Below, piece by piece: positions 1 to 10,040 of a stretch of 64,000 nucleotides of DNA. This DNA comes from Bacillus sp. cl95 (GTDB lineage Bacteria; Bacillota; Bacilli; Bacillales; Cytobacillaceae): assembly GCF_900115925.1 (NCBI RefSeq), contig NZ_FOYF01000003.1:559530-623529 (forward strand), in the 5' to 3' direction. Position numbers and translations under genes: made by a program. Positions within the stretch are counted from its first letter, which is position 1. Each line of letters opens with the position of its first letter. Below the pieces are notes generated by a model, which was not told the DNA's origin, did not search any database, and worked only from the letters and a program-made list of their open reading frames with translations.

Positions 1-692
1 GTTTTTTCGTTATTCATGAATACTGCACCTTTGTCTGCCATAGAGATAATGATATTTTGAGCCCCACGCTCCAGTAGATTTTTCCCTAAAGGAATAACTT
101 GTTGGACAGATGAAATTTCCACTCCAAACAAATCACCCAATTCATGATGATTTGGTTTAATTAGAAATGGTTCAAAAGGAAGCACGGCATCAAGTAAGTC
201 ACCACCAACATCCACCACAAACGCAGTGCCATTTTGTCTGCAAATTTGGGCAAATTCCAGATAGATTGACTGCGTTATGGTTGAAGGGATACTTCCTGAC
301 ATGACTAGGACATCAAGATTGGTCAATTTCGTTATCTGTTCTTTTAAAGCTTCGAGTTGATCATCCTGAATTTTTGGCCCAGTTGCATTGATTTCCGTTT
401 CATTTTTCGACTTTATCTTAATGTTGATTCGCGTATCTTCTTTCACACGGACAAATTCAGATTGCACTCCTTCAGATATAAGTTGATTTTCAATATAATC
501 ACCTGTAAATCCACCGAGGAATCCTAGTGCTTTGTTATCCACTCCTACCCTGCTCAATACTCTCGAGACATTAATCCCTTTTCCGCCTGGAAACTTCACT
601 TCTGAACTAGTTCGATTCAATTCGCCTACCTTCACTTCTTCGAGTATAACGACGTAATCGACCGAAGGATTTAGTGTCAATGTATAAATCAT
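1..692 (-). CDS. fruK: 1-phosphofructokinase, 3' part missing at window edge
   Basis: Runs off the left edge; about 230 residues are visible from an ATG whose last bases overlap the fruR stop (ATGA), so it is translationally coupled to fruR. The protein begins MIYTLTLNPSVDYVV and contains the PfkB/ribokinase-family signatures KFPGGKGINVSRVL and a downstream IKPNHHEL stretch. FruK phosphorylates fructose-1-phosphate to fructose-1,6-bisphosphate in the cytoplasm after PTS import. The catalytic GAGD motif expected near the C-terminus lies beyond the window. The fructose PTS permease gene (fruA) would be expected next, off-window. Confidence 0.93.
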   Translation of the reverse strand, partial: MIYTLTLNPSVDYVVILEEVKVGELNRTSSEVKFPGGKGINVSRVLSRVGVDNKALGFLGGFTGDYIENQLISEGVQSEFVRVKEDTRINIKIKSKNETEINATGPKIQDDQLEALKEQITKLTNLDVLVMSGSIPSTITQSIYLEFAQICRQNGTAFVVDVGGDLLDAVLPFEPFLIKPNHHELGDLFGVEISSVQQVIPLGKNLLERGAQNIIISMADKGAVFMNNEK

Positions 693-1441
693 GATGTCAC
701 AACCTTTATCGAAGTTCTGCCTGCGTACTGATTATGTGTATCAGTTTCTAATTCATTAGTAATGATTGTTGCTTCATGTATGTCAGCTATTTTGGCAAAA
801 TAAACTTCTGAGAACTTTGTTTCATCTGCTAAGACGAATACTTCCCTGGATTGAGATATGGCTTTTTGTTTGACTAGAGCCTCTTCTTGATCAGGTGTTG
901 TGAATCCATATTGGGAATGGATCCCATTGACCCCAATAAAACATTTGTCAAAGCGGTAGAGTTCTAGACTAGCCAATGCTCCTCTACCAATGAGTGCGTT
1001 CGTTTTTGGTTTTGCATAACCGCCAATCACATAGGTTTGAATGCCCTTTTCCAGTAAATCATTTACATGCATTAAACCGTTTGTTACAACAACAATCTCT
1101 TTTACCGGTAAGAACTCAATCATTTCTTTTATGGTGGAACCTGCATCAAAGAATATGCAGTCTCCCTCTTCAATCAGGCTGGCTGCATATTGAGCAATTC
1201 GCTTTTTTTCTTGAAGGTTTTTGGCTGATTTTTCAATCATACTTGGTTCCTGAAGCTTTCCTTGCAGCCTAGCAGCTCCACCATGGATTCTTTTTAGATG
1301 TTTTTGCTCTTCTAACTGCGATAAGTCACGACGAATCGTAGACTCGGAAGTCTCAGTCAGATCAACTAAGTCCTGTATTTTAACAATATTTTTTTCTTTT
1401 AATATTTGAAGGATTAAACGATGTCGTTCTGGAGTTAGCAT
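689..1441 (-). CDS. fruR: DeoR-family repressor of the fructose operon
   Basis: 250 residues. The N-terminal winged helix begins MLTPERHRLILQILKEKN and carries the typical DeoR recognition segment ETSESTIRRDLSQLEE at about residues 28-43. The C-terminal DeoRC sensor domain (about 75-235) has the phosphosugar-isomerase-like pattern FFDAGSTIKEM. It is the first gene of a fruR-fruK transcript and should repress it until fructose-1-phosphate accumulates. The function is inferred from the family and from the 4-bp overlap with fruK. A sigma-A-like promoter, a cre site and phased repeats lie just upstream. Confidence 0.92.
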   Translation of the reverse strand: MLTPERHRLILQILKEKNIVKIQDLVDLTETSESTIRRDLSQLEEQKHLKRIHGGAARLQGKLQEPSMIEKSAKNLQEKKRIAQYAASLIEEGDCIFFDAGSTIKEMIEFLPVKEIVVVTNGLMHVNDLLEKGIQTYVIGGYAKPKTNALIGRGALASLELYRFDKCFIGVNGIHSQYGFTTPDQEEALVKQKAISQSREVFVLADETKFSEVYFAKIADIHEATIITNELETDTHNQYAGRTSIKVVTS

Positions 1442-1473
1442 ATCTCCACCACCTCATTTTTTATCTTAATGTC

Positions 1474-1502
1474 ATCTTACTGTAACCGATTACATAAATC
1501 AA
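1474..1502 (-). promoter_or_regulatory. Probable sigma-A promoter of fruR-fruK
   Basis: On the minus strand TTGATT (1497-1502) and TAAGAT (1474-1479) are separated by 17 bp. The spacing is ideal and both hexamers are recognisable. The start would fall about 25 bp before the fruR ATG. The cre site sits inside the spacer. Confidence 0.6.
1481..1494. promoter_or_regulatory. cre site (CcpA operator) in the fru promoter
   Basis: TGTAACCGATTACA fits the catabolite-responsive-element consensus TGNAANCGNWNNCA at every fixed position. It occupies the promoter spacer, which fits CcpA repression of fructose use when glucose is present. Binding is inferred. Confidence 0.75.
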
Positions 1503-1509
1503 CCAAAAA

Positions 1510-1558
1510 CTTTCAAAAACATTCAAAATCACTCAATTTATATGACAGCTTTCAAAAT
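1510..1558. promoter_or_regulatory. Phased direct repeats, candidate FruR operator
   Basis: Units of the form C-(T/A)-(T/C)-TCAA begin at 1510, 1520 and 1530, spaced exactly 10 bp. A further CTTTCAAAAT unit starts at 1549. Tandem helically phased half-sites upstream of the promoter suit a DeoR-family regulator, but the link to FruR is inference. Confidence 0.45.
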
Positions 1559-1698
1559 ATCATTACTAATTCGATTGCATTTAAGCAAACTTCTCTTACA
1601 ACAAAGCAAAATACAACTGTACATTTGTGTTGACTCATAAGATTCAGTGTATAATAGTTAAATGGACTAAAATCATTACATGTAAAGGATGAAATTTC

Positions 1699-1986
1699 AT
1701 GAATATCACAGGACATACTGTAGAAAAATTAGAAGATCCATTTGGATTACTCGTTGGGGATCGATATGAGTTCTTTCTAGATATCGAAGTGGATGAAGAA
1801 GACGAATTATATTCCGAAAATGGTGTTGGCTTGAAGCTTATTTATACAGTCAATGAAAATACTGATAAGATCTCACAATATCATTTTTTCGAAAGAGGAA
1901 CAGGAAAGTTCTTTGATTTTTCTTTAGAGGAAGAGGAAGAAGAAATAGTGATTCAATACTGCAGATTCCATAAGGATGAAGAATAA
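1699..1986 (+). CDS. Small acidic protein, DUF6509-like
   Basis: 95 residues, very acidic, ending in a run of glutamates (SLEEEEEEIVIQY). The start at the ATG is supported by AAAGGATGAAATTTC upstream. It resembles the small Bacillus proteins grouped as DUF6509, sometimes mislabelled pullulanase. That match is from memory of the MNITGH-VEKLEDPFG start, so the family name is tentative. No catalytic motif or membrane segment is visible. It is single-gene, with its own terminator and divergent from fruR. Confidence 0.7.
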   Translation: MNITGHTVEKLEDPFGLLVGDRYEFFLDIEVDEEDELYSENGVGLKLIYTVNENTDKISQYHFFERGTGKFFDFSLEEEEEEIVIQYCRFHKDEE

Positions 1987-1997
1987 CAGTTTTTCTA

Positions 1998-2038
1998 CAT
2001 AAAAAAAGATGACAGATTTAGTATCTGCCATCTTTTTT
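1998..2038. terminator. Bidirectional terminator
   Basis: An A-run, an imperfect stem (GATGACAGAT/ATCTGCCATC) around TTAGT, and a T-run. It serves the plus-strand small gene and the minus-strand ydjO-like gene that converge here. Confidence 0.75.
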
Positions 2039-2042
2039 AGTA

Positions 2043-2249
2043 TTACTTAATAAAATTTTTGCTGTGGTTGACGATGACTTGCAATTCTTTCGACGTTAAA
2101 CTCATGTCACTATTACAGATCGGGCACTTAGGTGTTTCACTGCTCTTAAAATTGTCACGAATCCAGCAGTTACATGTTTCTGAAACGCATTCCCAAACCT
2201 TTGTATCTTCTGTTACTATCTCTTCTTCATTTCTTCTCCCAAATGCCAT
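2043..2249 (-). CDS. ydjO: YdjO-family small zinc-ribbon protein
   Basis: 68 residues. Cysteines in VWECVSETCNCWIRDNF and CPICNSDM form a probable zinc knuckle. The length and pattern match the YdjO family, described as cold-inducible in Bacillus. Biochemical function is unknown. It is a single gene between two terminator-like structures. Confidence 0.8.
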   Translation of the reverse strand: MAFGRRNEEEIVTEDTKVWECVSETCNCWIRDNFKSSETPKCPICNSDMSLTSKELQVIVNHSKNFIK

Positions 2250-2363
2250 TCTAAGACACCTCCATGAGTTTCAAACCATACCGTCTGTAAAAAATAAAAA
2301 TCCCGGATTTATCCCGGAAATTGTATAACCTTTATTCTAACGACTGAAACAGCTAGTAAAATT

Positions 2364-2427
2364 AAAAAGTCGCACCTGCTTTTTATGGGGAGGAATCCCC
2401 GCATGTCTTAACAGTTACGACTTTTAT
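2364..2427. other. Nested stem-loop element, possible small RNA or bidirectional terminator
   Basis: An outer inverted pair (AAAAGTCG at 2365-2372, CGACTTTT at 2418-2425) encloses a 5-bp hairpin GGGGA/TCCCC closed by a GGAA tetraloop (2387-2400). Both outer edges are T/A rich, so either strand could terminate. It is more complex than a simple terminator. No family was recognised. Confidence 0.4.
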
Positions 2428-2488
2428 ATATTATGTTTATTAGATATTTAGTTGATATCTATTATTTTACCTTGAAAAACCTAAATCG

Positions 2489-3388
2489 TCAAATTTTAGT
2501 TGACTTGGCAGAATAAAAAGAAATGAGCTCTTCGATGGTTTCGTGAAGATCCGCGAATTGAAAACCTAGTTGTTTTGCTCTGTTTGTATTGATGCTCCAC
2601 GATCCCCCCAAGCAGTATGGGGATGCATTTACAGAGGTCTTCTTTTGTTCGATAATCGCTTCTTTTCCAACCATTGATTCTATTTTTTGAATGAGTTCAG
2701 CTAATGAAATGTCTTTTTCGCACCCCGCATTTATCGGGCCTACATAATCATTATTTCCCATAACCAGCAAAAACTCCGCCGCATCTACAGAGGTGATAAA
2801 GCTATATCTCAAATTGAGATTTTCAATCCCAATAGGTTGAGAATCTATGATTCTTTCTACATGAAAACCGAATCTATCTGTATAATCATCTTTCCCTATC
2901 ACAAGTGGAAAACGTACGCAAACAACTTCCATATTGGATTGGTCGCTCAAAACCTTTTCAGCTGCTCTTTTTGCTTCTTGGTACCCTGCGAAGCCTGGAT
3001 ACTCTCGACGTCCTTTAAAAGTAAAATGAAAGTCCTCTGCCTTAAAAACTTCCTCTTTGTGTTGTGTACCAAACTCATAAACTGCCATTGTTGAAGTGAA
3101 AATATATCGATGGACCTTTCCGTATAGAGCGTCAACTGCCTCTAGAGCTTCCAAGGGTGAGTAGCATGTTTGATCATAAACAACATCCCATTTTCTCACT
3201 TTAAATGCTTCTACTAAGCTATGTTTGTCTTCCCTGTCGATGATCAATCTTTCGATCTTATCTCCAAAAGGGTCACTTGTCATACCCCTTGTGGCAATCG
3301 TTACGTTGTTTCCTTCTTCTATTAACCGTTGTACCAATCTTTTACCAAAAAATTGCGTTCCTCCGAGCACAAGTACATTCTTCATCAT
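2489..3388 (-). CDS. NAD(P)-dependent epimerase/dehydratase-like SDR protein
   Basis: 299 residues of the extended SDR fold. The N-terminal nucleotide-binding loop is GGTQFFGKRL (about residues 9-18) and the catalytic-type pair appears in AGYQEAKRAAEKV (about 136-148). The family acts on nucleotide sugars or is non-catalytic and nucleic-acid-associated (CSP41-like); the substrate cannot be read from sequence. AAAGGGG precedes two consecutive ATGs; the second gives better spacing. It stands alone upstream of a nucleoside hydrolase, without a terminator visible between them. Confidence 0.8.
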   Translation of the reverse strand: MMKNVLVLGGTQFFGKRLVQRLIEEGNNVTIATRGMTSDPFGDKIERLIIDREDKHSLVEAFKVRKWDVVYDQTCYSPLEALEAVDALYGKVHRYIFTSTMAVYEFGTQHKEEVFKAEDFHFTFKGRREYPGFAGYQEAKRAAEKVLSDQSNMEVVCVRFPLVIGKDDYTDRFGFHVERIIDSQPIGIENLNLRYSFITSVDAAEFLLVMGNNDYVGPINAGCEKDISLAELIQKIESMVGKEAIIEQKKTSVNASPYCLGGSWSINTNRAKQLGFQFADLHETIEELISFYSAKSTKI

Positions 3389-3489
3389 TATACCCCTTTA
3401 ATTAATAATCCTAAAATCTGTCTATAAAATATTTCGACAAACGTAATAAAAAAACCTACCACTTTTTTATAAATTTCTAAAAACTTTAA

Positions 3490-4443
3490 TTATCTTTTCT
3501 TTGCGCTCATGAAGATCTCAATAAAATCGAGAATGAATTGCTGTAAATCCATTTCCATGCCAATCCAGTCTAGCTGTTCCCCTTTCACTTCCTCCGGTTT
3601 AGGTCTAAAGTCAGCAATTGTTTTTCCCGCCAGTTTTCCATATAGCTCTACTCGAACCCGTTTAGGAATATATTTCACCATGTCTGGATTCGTTAATGCA
3701 CTCAATGGAACAACATCGTGAAGCGGAGCCCCTTTAATTCCTGGTACAAGTTTCTTATAGGCTTCAAAATAGAAATCGAAGGCAGGTTTAATTAGATCTT
3801 TAAATGGAGAGGTACTATTTTTTGCTATGAACTCGATGACATCAGGTGTGATGATTGCTTTATTTGTAATATTCAATGGGTATAAATGGATATTTCTAGC
3901 TTTCTCCATAACAGAATCAGCTGCTATCGTGTCTGCATAAAAATTTGCCTCTGCTTCTGGAGTAACGTTACCTGGAACAAAAAATGCTCCCCCCATAATA
4001 TAAAACGCTGATACATCTTTAAAAGCATCTTTTCCATATATGATAAACGGTAATGCCAAATCGGTAAGTCTACCTACGCCAACAATGATGAGATTCCTTT
4101 TATACTGCTGAACAATCTGGATGATTTTATCGATGTCATACACATTCACATTTTTTAAATTAGATGGAGGCCGAATGGGGCCCAGTCCTTCTTTTCCATG
4201 AATTTCAGGATAGAACGTTGTAGGTTCTCCCGATAATGGGCCCGCTACCCCAGCAATGATCGGGATATCTTCTCTTCCTGCCAGTTGCAGTAAATAGGCT
4301 GTATTCATGATGGATTGCTCTTTTGTTATGTTGCCGTAGCCGCTCACAACCCCTACGACATTCAGTTTCGGATTTAACAAAGCATACATGAGAGCAATTG
4401 AATCATCGACACCGGAATCTACAAACATCAATATATTTTGCAT
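3490..4443 (-). CDS. Nucleoside hydrolase (IUNH family), copy 1
   Basis: 317 residues. Nucleoside hydrolases cleave the N-glycosidic bond of ribonucleosides. The signature is FVDSGVDDSIAL, against the canonical DTDPGxDD. The Asp equivalent to D10 and the following DD pair (D14/D15) remain, but the first Asp (D8) is Phe. The C-terminal PLHDVVPL supplies the HD pair that binds calcium and nucleoside. The IHGKEGLG loop is also typical. A closely related paralogue lies at 50886-51854 with the same D8 loss. Substrate unknown; activity is likely but not certain. Confidence 0.85.
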   Translation of the reverse strand: MQNILMFVDSGVDDSIALMYALLNPKLNVVGVVSGYGNITKEQSIMNTAYLLQLAGREDIPIIAGVAGPLSGEPTTFYPEIHGKEGLGPIRPPSNLKNVNVYDIDKIIQIVQQYKRNLIIVGVGRLTDLALPFIIYGKDAFKDVSAFYIMGGAFFVPGNVTPEAEANFYADTIAADSVMEKARNIHLYPLNITNKAIITPDVIEFIAKNSTSPFKDLIKPAFDFYFEAYKKLVPGIKGAPLHDVVPLSALTNPDMVKYIPKRVRVELYGKLAGKTIADFRPKPEEVKGEQLDWIGMEMDLQQFILDFIEIFMSAKKR

Positions 4444-4513
4444 TTCTCTCTCCTCCTCTCAAAAGCATCTTCCCTAAATGTTATTCATTCTTTCTTAAAA
4501 AAAGAAATCCATT

Positions 4514-4719
4514 AGAAAAGCGCAAGCGCCCTCTGCACAAGTAAAGACCACTTGTGCCTGCGATGTATTTCCAAGTAGCTTTCCTTTGTGTTCAGCCCCG
4601 ACAGGCATAAGACGAATCGCGCAGGAAATCCGAATCTGTAGCGATTTGGCTTATGACCAAGGTTGTTTCGGCTTTAGGAAACAACCCCGAGGGGCTGGGC
4701 GCTGGAGCTAGACAGCTAT
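4514..4719. repeat. Dispersed Bacillaceae intergenic repeat
   Basis: GC-richer than its surroundings. It begins AGAAAAGCGCAAGCGCC and ends GGGCGCTGGAGCTAGACA, with internal GCCCCGACAGGCATAAGACG and CCCCGAGGGGCTGG blocks giving strong secondary structure. I recognise this terminal wording as a repeat common between genes of Bacillus and relatives. It carries no ORF and lies between glpD and the nucleoside hydrolase gene. Confidence 0.65.
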
Positions 4720-4748
4720 CTCCGTTAAATTTTTATACTTTCTTATCT

Positions 4749-4773
4749 AAAAAAAAAAGACCTTTTAAGGTCT
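4749..4773 (-). terminator. Terminator of glpD
   Basis: Perfect AGACCTT/AAGGTCT stem followed on the minus strand by about ten T residues, immediately after the glpD stop. Confidence 0.85.
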
Positions 4774-4774
4774 C

Positions 4775-6430
4775 TTAAGAATCTGTTTCCTCAACCGTCC
4801 GTATCGATTTTTGAATCTCCGCTTCCAGTTCATTTACCCTTTCTTTTGTTTCGCTATCACTCCAGCCAAAACGAGTTGACATATACCCGATAACATCATC
4901 TTTATGTTTCTGGACCAATTGAATATTAAACAACAAATACCCGGTACGTCTATAAAAAAAGTCAACAGGGGTTAAGACCATTTCATGTGCAATGCTATAA
5001 GCAAGTTCCGCATATAAAGAAAGCGGAATTGATGGAAGTTCATCTCTGGATTCCGCTATTATTTCGAACAGAACCTTGCTATTTGATCCGTATTTTTCAA
5101 CCAATCGCTTTGCTTCTGATTCAGTTAACCCTGCCTTGACACCGGCTGGGATTCCTTTTCGCACATATTGTTTAAACCCCTCTGACCCACCTACATCTCC
5201 TCCAGAAATCGGCAAATGCTGGGTTTGACACTCACTTCGCACTCCAGGGGAATGAAGCTTCATTGCAAGTATGTCGACAACTGTTTCAGCCATTTTACGG
5301 TAACCAGTCAACTTCCCTCCAGCAATTGTAATCAAGCCTGATGGTGACTTCCAAATTTCGTCTCTTCTCGAAATTTCTGAAGGATCCTTCCCCTCTTCAT
5401 ATATAAGCGGCCTAACTCCTGCCCAGCTGGATTCAATGTCTTCAGAATTCAACTCCACCGTCGGGAACATATAATTTATGGCCTTTAGCAAGTAGTCTCT
5501 ATCATGATTCGTCATTGCCGGCTTTGCAATGTCATTATCAAAAAAAGTATCAGTCGTTCCTACGTAAGTTTTTCCTTCCCGGGGTATCGCAAATATCATC
5601 CGTCCATCTGGCGTATCAAAATAGATGGCTTGCTGCAAAGGAAACTTCGATTCATCGATAACAATATGGACGCCTTTGGAAAGCCTTAATTTTTTACCAT
5701 TTTTTGAGTGGTCCTTTTCTCGGATCGTATCCACCCACGGTCCAGTAGCATTGACGACAACATTAGCTTTAATAGAGAAATCTTCCCCGCTCACTTTGTC
5801 CTTTACCACAGCTCCAACTGCCTTTTCTTCCTCATAGAGAAGATTCACAACCTTGGCATAATTGAGTGCATCAGCTCCATTAAGTTGAGCAGCCTTTATC
5901 ACTTCTATTGTGAGTCTGGCATCATCCGTTCGATACTCTACGTAATAGCCACCACCCTTTAACCCGGTTCTCTTTAAAAGTGGCTCATAGTCGAGCGTTT
6001 CTTTTGAGGAGAGCATTTTTCTCCGTTCCTCTTTCTTCACACCTGCTAAATAGTCATATACTCTTAAACCGATGGATGTACTAAATTTCCCGAAAGTTCC
6101 CCCTTTATGTAACGGGAGAACCATCCATTCAGGAGTAGTTACATGCGGTCCATTTTCGTATACGATTTCCCTTTCCTTACCCACTTCTGCAACCATCTTC
6201 ACTTCAAATTGTTTTAGATATCTAAGACCGCCATGAACAAGTTTGGTAGAACGGCTTGAAGTCCCTGCGGCAAAATCCTGCATTTCGACAAGTGCTACTT
6301 TAAGACCCCTTGTTACAGCGTCCAACGCTATTCCAGCACCCGTAATGCCTCCACCTATAATCAACACATCATATTGGTTTTCTTTCAGGGTGCGAATATA
6401 TTCATTTCTTTTCAAGTTAGAAAAGCTCAT
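4775..6430 (-). CDS. glpD: Aerobic glycerol-3-phosphate dehydrogenase
   Basis: About 551 residues from the ATG at 6430, which follows AGGAGGT with good spacing; an in-frame ATG at 6466 lies in the leader hairpin and lacks a site. The FAD-binding motif [17 protein letters not shown] is at about residues 20-36, and [17 protein letters not shown] is a glpD signature. The protein oxidises glycerol-3-phosphate to dihydroxyacetone phosphate at the inner membrane face, passing electrons to quinone. It follows glpK on the same strand. A terminator-like hairpin in the leader suggests GlpP-type antitermination. Confidence 0.96.
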   Translation of the reverse strand: MSFSNLKRNEYIRTLKENQYDVLIIGGGITGAGIALDAVTRGLKVALVEMQDFAAGTSSRSTKLVHGGLRYLKQFEVKMVAEVGKEREIVYENGPHVTTPEWMVLPLHKGGTFGKFSTSIGLRVYDYLAGVKKEERRKMLSSKETLDYEPLLKRTGLKGGGYYVEYRTDDARLTIEVIKAAQLNGADALNYAKVVNLLYEEEKAVGAVVKDKVSGEDFSIKANVVVNATGPWVDTIREKDHSKNGKKLRLSKGVHIVIDESKFPLQQAIYFDTPDGRMIFAIPREGKTYVGTTDTFFDNDIAKPAMTNHDRDYLLKAINYMFPTVELNSEDIESSWAGVRPLIYEEGKDPSEISRRDEIWKSPSGLITIAGGKLTGYRKMAETVVDILAMKLHSPGVRSECQTQHLPISGGDVGGSEGFKQYVRKGIPAGVKAGLTESEAKRLVEKYGSNSKVLFEIIAESRDELPSIPLSLYAELAYSIAHEMVLTPVDFFYRRTGYLLFNIQLVQKHKDDVIGYMSTRFGWSDSETKERVNELEAEIQKSIRTVEETDS

Positions 6431-6454
6431 TGTATGACCTCCTATGGTGAAAAA

Positions 6455-6476
6455 AGACCCGAACAATTTCAGGTCT
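6455..6476 (-). promoter_or_regulatory. glpD leader terminator, probable GlpP antitermination site
   Basis: On the minus strand AGACCTGAA pairs with TTCGGGTCT around ATTG and is followed by six T, 15-20 bp ahead of the ribosome-binding site. In B. subtilis GlpP with glycerol-3-phosphate overrides a comparable glpD leader terminator. The role here is inferred from that precedent. Confidence 0.7.
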
Positions 6477-6490
6477 TTATTTTTGCATTA

Positions 6491-6662
6491 GGCTCTTTTC
6501 GTAAATTTTGTTGCTCTACCAAACAAAAGTAAAAATCGGCTTTTGGATTTTTACGATTCTTATTCGAATAAGGTTGGAGAACTTATCGAAAAGAGCCCCG
6601 AAGCCAATAATAATACGTATTGGAAGAATGATTCGAAAACAACAATCAATGCGAAAACAGCC
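6491..6662. mobile_element. MITE copy 1, in glpK-glpD gap
   Basis: 172 bp. One end reads GGCTCTTTTCGTAAATTTTG and the other is the complement of GGCTGTTTTCGCATTG, giving about 24-bp imperfect terminal inverted repeats. It is flanked by a perfect 8-bp target duplication TTGCATTA (6483-6490 and 6663-6670). It has no coding capacity. It matches the elements at 34084, 39446 and 43032. Confidence 0.9.
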
Positions 6663-6678
6663 TTGCATTAAATATTCA

Positions 6679-6687
6679 CTTATACCA
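6679..6687 (-). promoter_or_regulatory. Candidate glpD promoter, extended -10
   Basis: TGGTATAAG on the minus strand is an extended -10 element; no clear -35 is visible. If used, the transcript would cross the MITE before reaching the leader terminator. Confidence 0.35.
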
Positions 6688-6731
6688 TTTCTATTCAAAA
6701 ATGAAACGACTAACTGAATGAAAGTAATAGT

Positions 6732-8252
<1,521 letters not shown>

Positions 8253-8300
8253 TCATCCATTTGTAAAATTTATTCTCTTGCCGTTCAAACATGATTAATA

Positions 8301-8314
8301 TGAAAACGTTTAGG
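8301..8314. promoter_or_regulatory. cre-like site upstream of glpK
   Basis: TGAAAACGTTTAGG keeps the TGAAANCG core of the cre consensus but lacks the terminal CA. It lies about 80 bp before glpK and overlaps the end of the PAP2 gene. Catabolite repression of glpK is known in Bacillus; use of this copy is inferred. Confidence 0.45.
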
Positions 8315-8972
8315 ATTTTATATTTTTGCGAAACTCATAGTAGTGATAACCAATAAAACATACTGTCAACCATGCTCCTCCTGCACTAAAACCTGCAATG
8401 ATATCACTCGGAAAATGAACACCTAAGTAAACACGGCTAATCCCTATTAAGGCTATTATAGCAACCATCACGAAGACTCCAAAATATTTCCATAGGTTTT
8501 TCTTAGCAAAATGGACGATTACAAACGCGAGCGCACCATAAAAGATGAAAGATCCCATTGAGTGTCCACTGGGGAAACTGAAACCTACTTCTGAAATGAG
8601 TGGCTGAATATCAGGTCTTTCTCTTTGAAAGATGTTTTTTAGCAGTATATTGAACACTGCACCTAAGGTGGATGATACTGCCAGAAAGATACTTAGAGAA
8701 TATTTCTTCAGAATCCATAAAATTAATGTACCAACAATGACACCAAAAGTAATCCATTTAATAGAACCTAAGAAAGTGATGAATATCATCACTTCCGTAA
8801 GGCGATCTGATATAAAGTTTTGTACAAATTGGATAACCGTTCGGTCAAAAGAAACCAGTTCATTTTCTTTGAGTTCTTCTGAAATTTCAATGAAGCCTTT
8901 TATGAAAAAACTTAATATTAATAGTACTGAACCTATATGTAACAAATTTTTCTTCGTTACGTTTTTCATCAT
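8310..8972 (-). CDS. PAP2-family membrane phosphatase
   Basis: 220 residues with about five or six hydrophobic segments. All three PAP2 signature blocks are present: KNIFQRERP (about 112-120), FPSGHS (132-137) and SRVYLGVHFPSD (180-191), which carry the catalytic histidines. Family members dephosphorylate undecaprenyl pyrophosphate, phosphatidic acid or phosphatidylglycerophosphate at the outer membrane face. The exact lipid substrate is open. YodM and YwoA are plausible B. subtilis counterparts. GGGAGAGATAAGT lies before the ATG pair. Confidence 0.88.
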   Translation of the reverse strand: MMKNVTKKNLLHIGSVLLILSFFIKGFIEISEELKENELVSFDRTVIQFVQNFISDRLTEVMIFITFLGSIKWITFGVIVGTLILWILKKYSLSIFLAVSSTLGAVFNILLKNIFQRERPDIQPLISEVGFSFPSGHSMGSFIFYGALAFVIVHFAKKNLWKYFGVFVMVAIIALIGISRVYLGVHFPSDIIAGFSAGGAWLTVCFIGYHYYEFRKNIKS

Positions 8973-9020
8973 ACTTATCTCTCCCTTCTCCTTCTTATTA
9001 CCACCGATAAGACGAAAAAA

Positions 9021-9047
9021 ACCGATCTAGGAATATCATAGATCGGT
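9021..9047 (-). terminator. Terminator of ku
   Basis: ACCGATCTA/TAGATCGGT stem with a following T-run on the minus strand. Confidence 0.85.
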
Positions 9048-9056
9048 AAATAGGGA

Positions 9057-9911
9057 TCATGCTTGTTTTTTGGCTTTTACCGGCGCTTTTGGTCTTGGAG
9101 CCTTTTTCTTTGCAGTTGTTGTTGTCGTGTTAGAAGGTTTTGTACGATCTATCGATGCTTGTAAAGCTGCCATTAAATCTGTAACATTTGATGGCATTTC
9201 TTTCGTTCCTTTTGTAGCGGTTTCCGTTCCGAGTTTCCGCTTCTCTTCAATCAATTCAAGCAATGCGTTTCGATATTCATCTGTATATTTGGATGGATCG
9301 AATGTGGTAGAAAGCTGATCAATGAGCAACATCGCAGTCTCCAATTCATTTTTCGTCACTTTGTCTTCAGAAGGCACATTCGGAACGTCCTCTGCAGATC
9401 GAACTTCATCCGGGTAGTGTATGGTTTCCATAATGAGTATGTTTTGATATACCCGAATAACGGCCATTTGTTCCTTAGATCGAATGACAATGCGAGCTAA
9501 GCCAACTTTATTTGTTTCTTCAAGCGCCTTTCTTAATAAAGAGTACGCTTTTCCCCCCGTATCATTTGGAGACATAAAATAGCTTCTGTCAAAATAGATA
9601 GGATCTATTTCATTCATATTTACAAAATCAATGATTTCTACGGCTTTGTCTTCGTTTTCTTTTTTCAATTTTTCTAAGTCTTCAACATCCAAGACTACAT
9701 ATTTTCCTTTTGTATATTCATAAGCCTTTACAATCTCCTCACTCTCCACCTCTTTTTCACAGGCAGAACAAACCTTCTCATACTTGATTGGAGCGTGACA
9801 GGCTTTATGCAGAGTCCTTAACTTTACGTCTTTGTCTTCAGTGGCAGTATGAAGTTTTATTGGTATATTCACTAACCCGAAGCTAATGCTTCCTTTCCAC
9901 ATCGTATGCAT
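9057..9911 (-). CDS. ku: Ku DNA end-binding protein
   Basis: About 284 residues starting MHTMWKGSISFGLVNIPIK, the usual bacterial Ku N-terminus. GGAGGATTCCT precedes the ATG at 9911; longer in-frame starts lack a site. The Ku core spans about residues 1-240, followed by a lysine/alanine/proline-rich basic tail (KKKAPRPKAPVKAKKQA) that in bacterial Ku binds DNA and helps threading. The homodimer holds double-strand break ends and recruits LigD, encoded divergently at once upstream. This pair repairs DNA in spores and stationary cells. Confidence 0.96.
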   Translation of the reverse strand: MHTMWKGSISFGLVNIPIKLHTATEDKDVKLRTLHKACHAPIKYEKVCSACEKEVESEEIVKAYEYTKGKYVVLDVEDLEKLKKENEDKAVEIIDFVNMNEIDPIYFDRSYFMSPNDTGGKAYSLLRKALEETNKVGLARIVIRSKEQMAVIRVYQNILIMETIHYPDEVRSAEDVPNVPSEDKVTKNELETAMLLIDQLSTTFDPSKYTDEYRNALLELIEEKRKLGTETATKGTKEMPSNVTDLMAALQASIDRTKPSNTTTTTAKKKAPRPKAPVKAKKQA

Positions 9912-10040
9912 AGGAATCCTCCATTTTTTAATTATTGTTCCACGAGCAAATTCCTTCATGCCCAATAAGATTTGGCAAATGACTAAAAATCTCTCTTACA
10001 GAAAGAATATGAATAAATCGCTATATGGGAGGGGCTTAGT

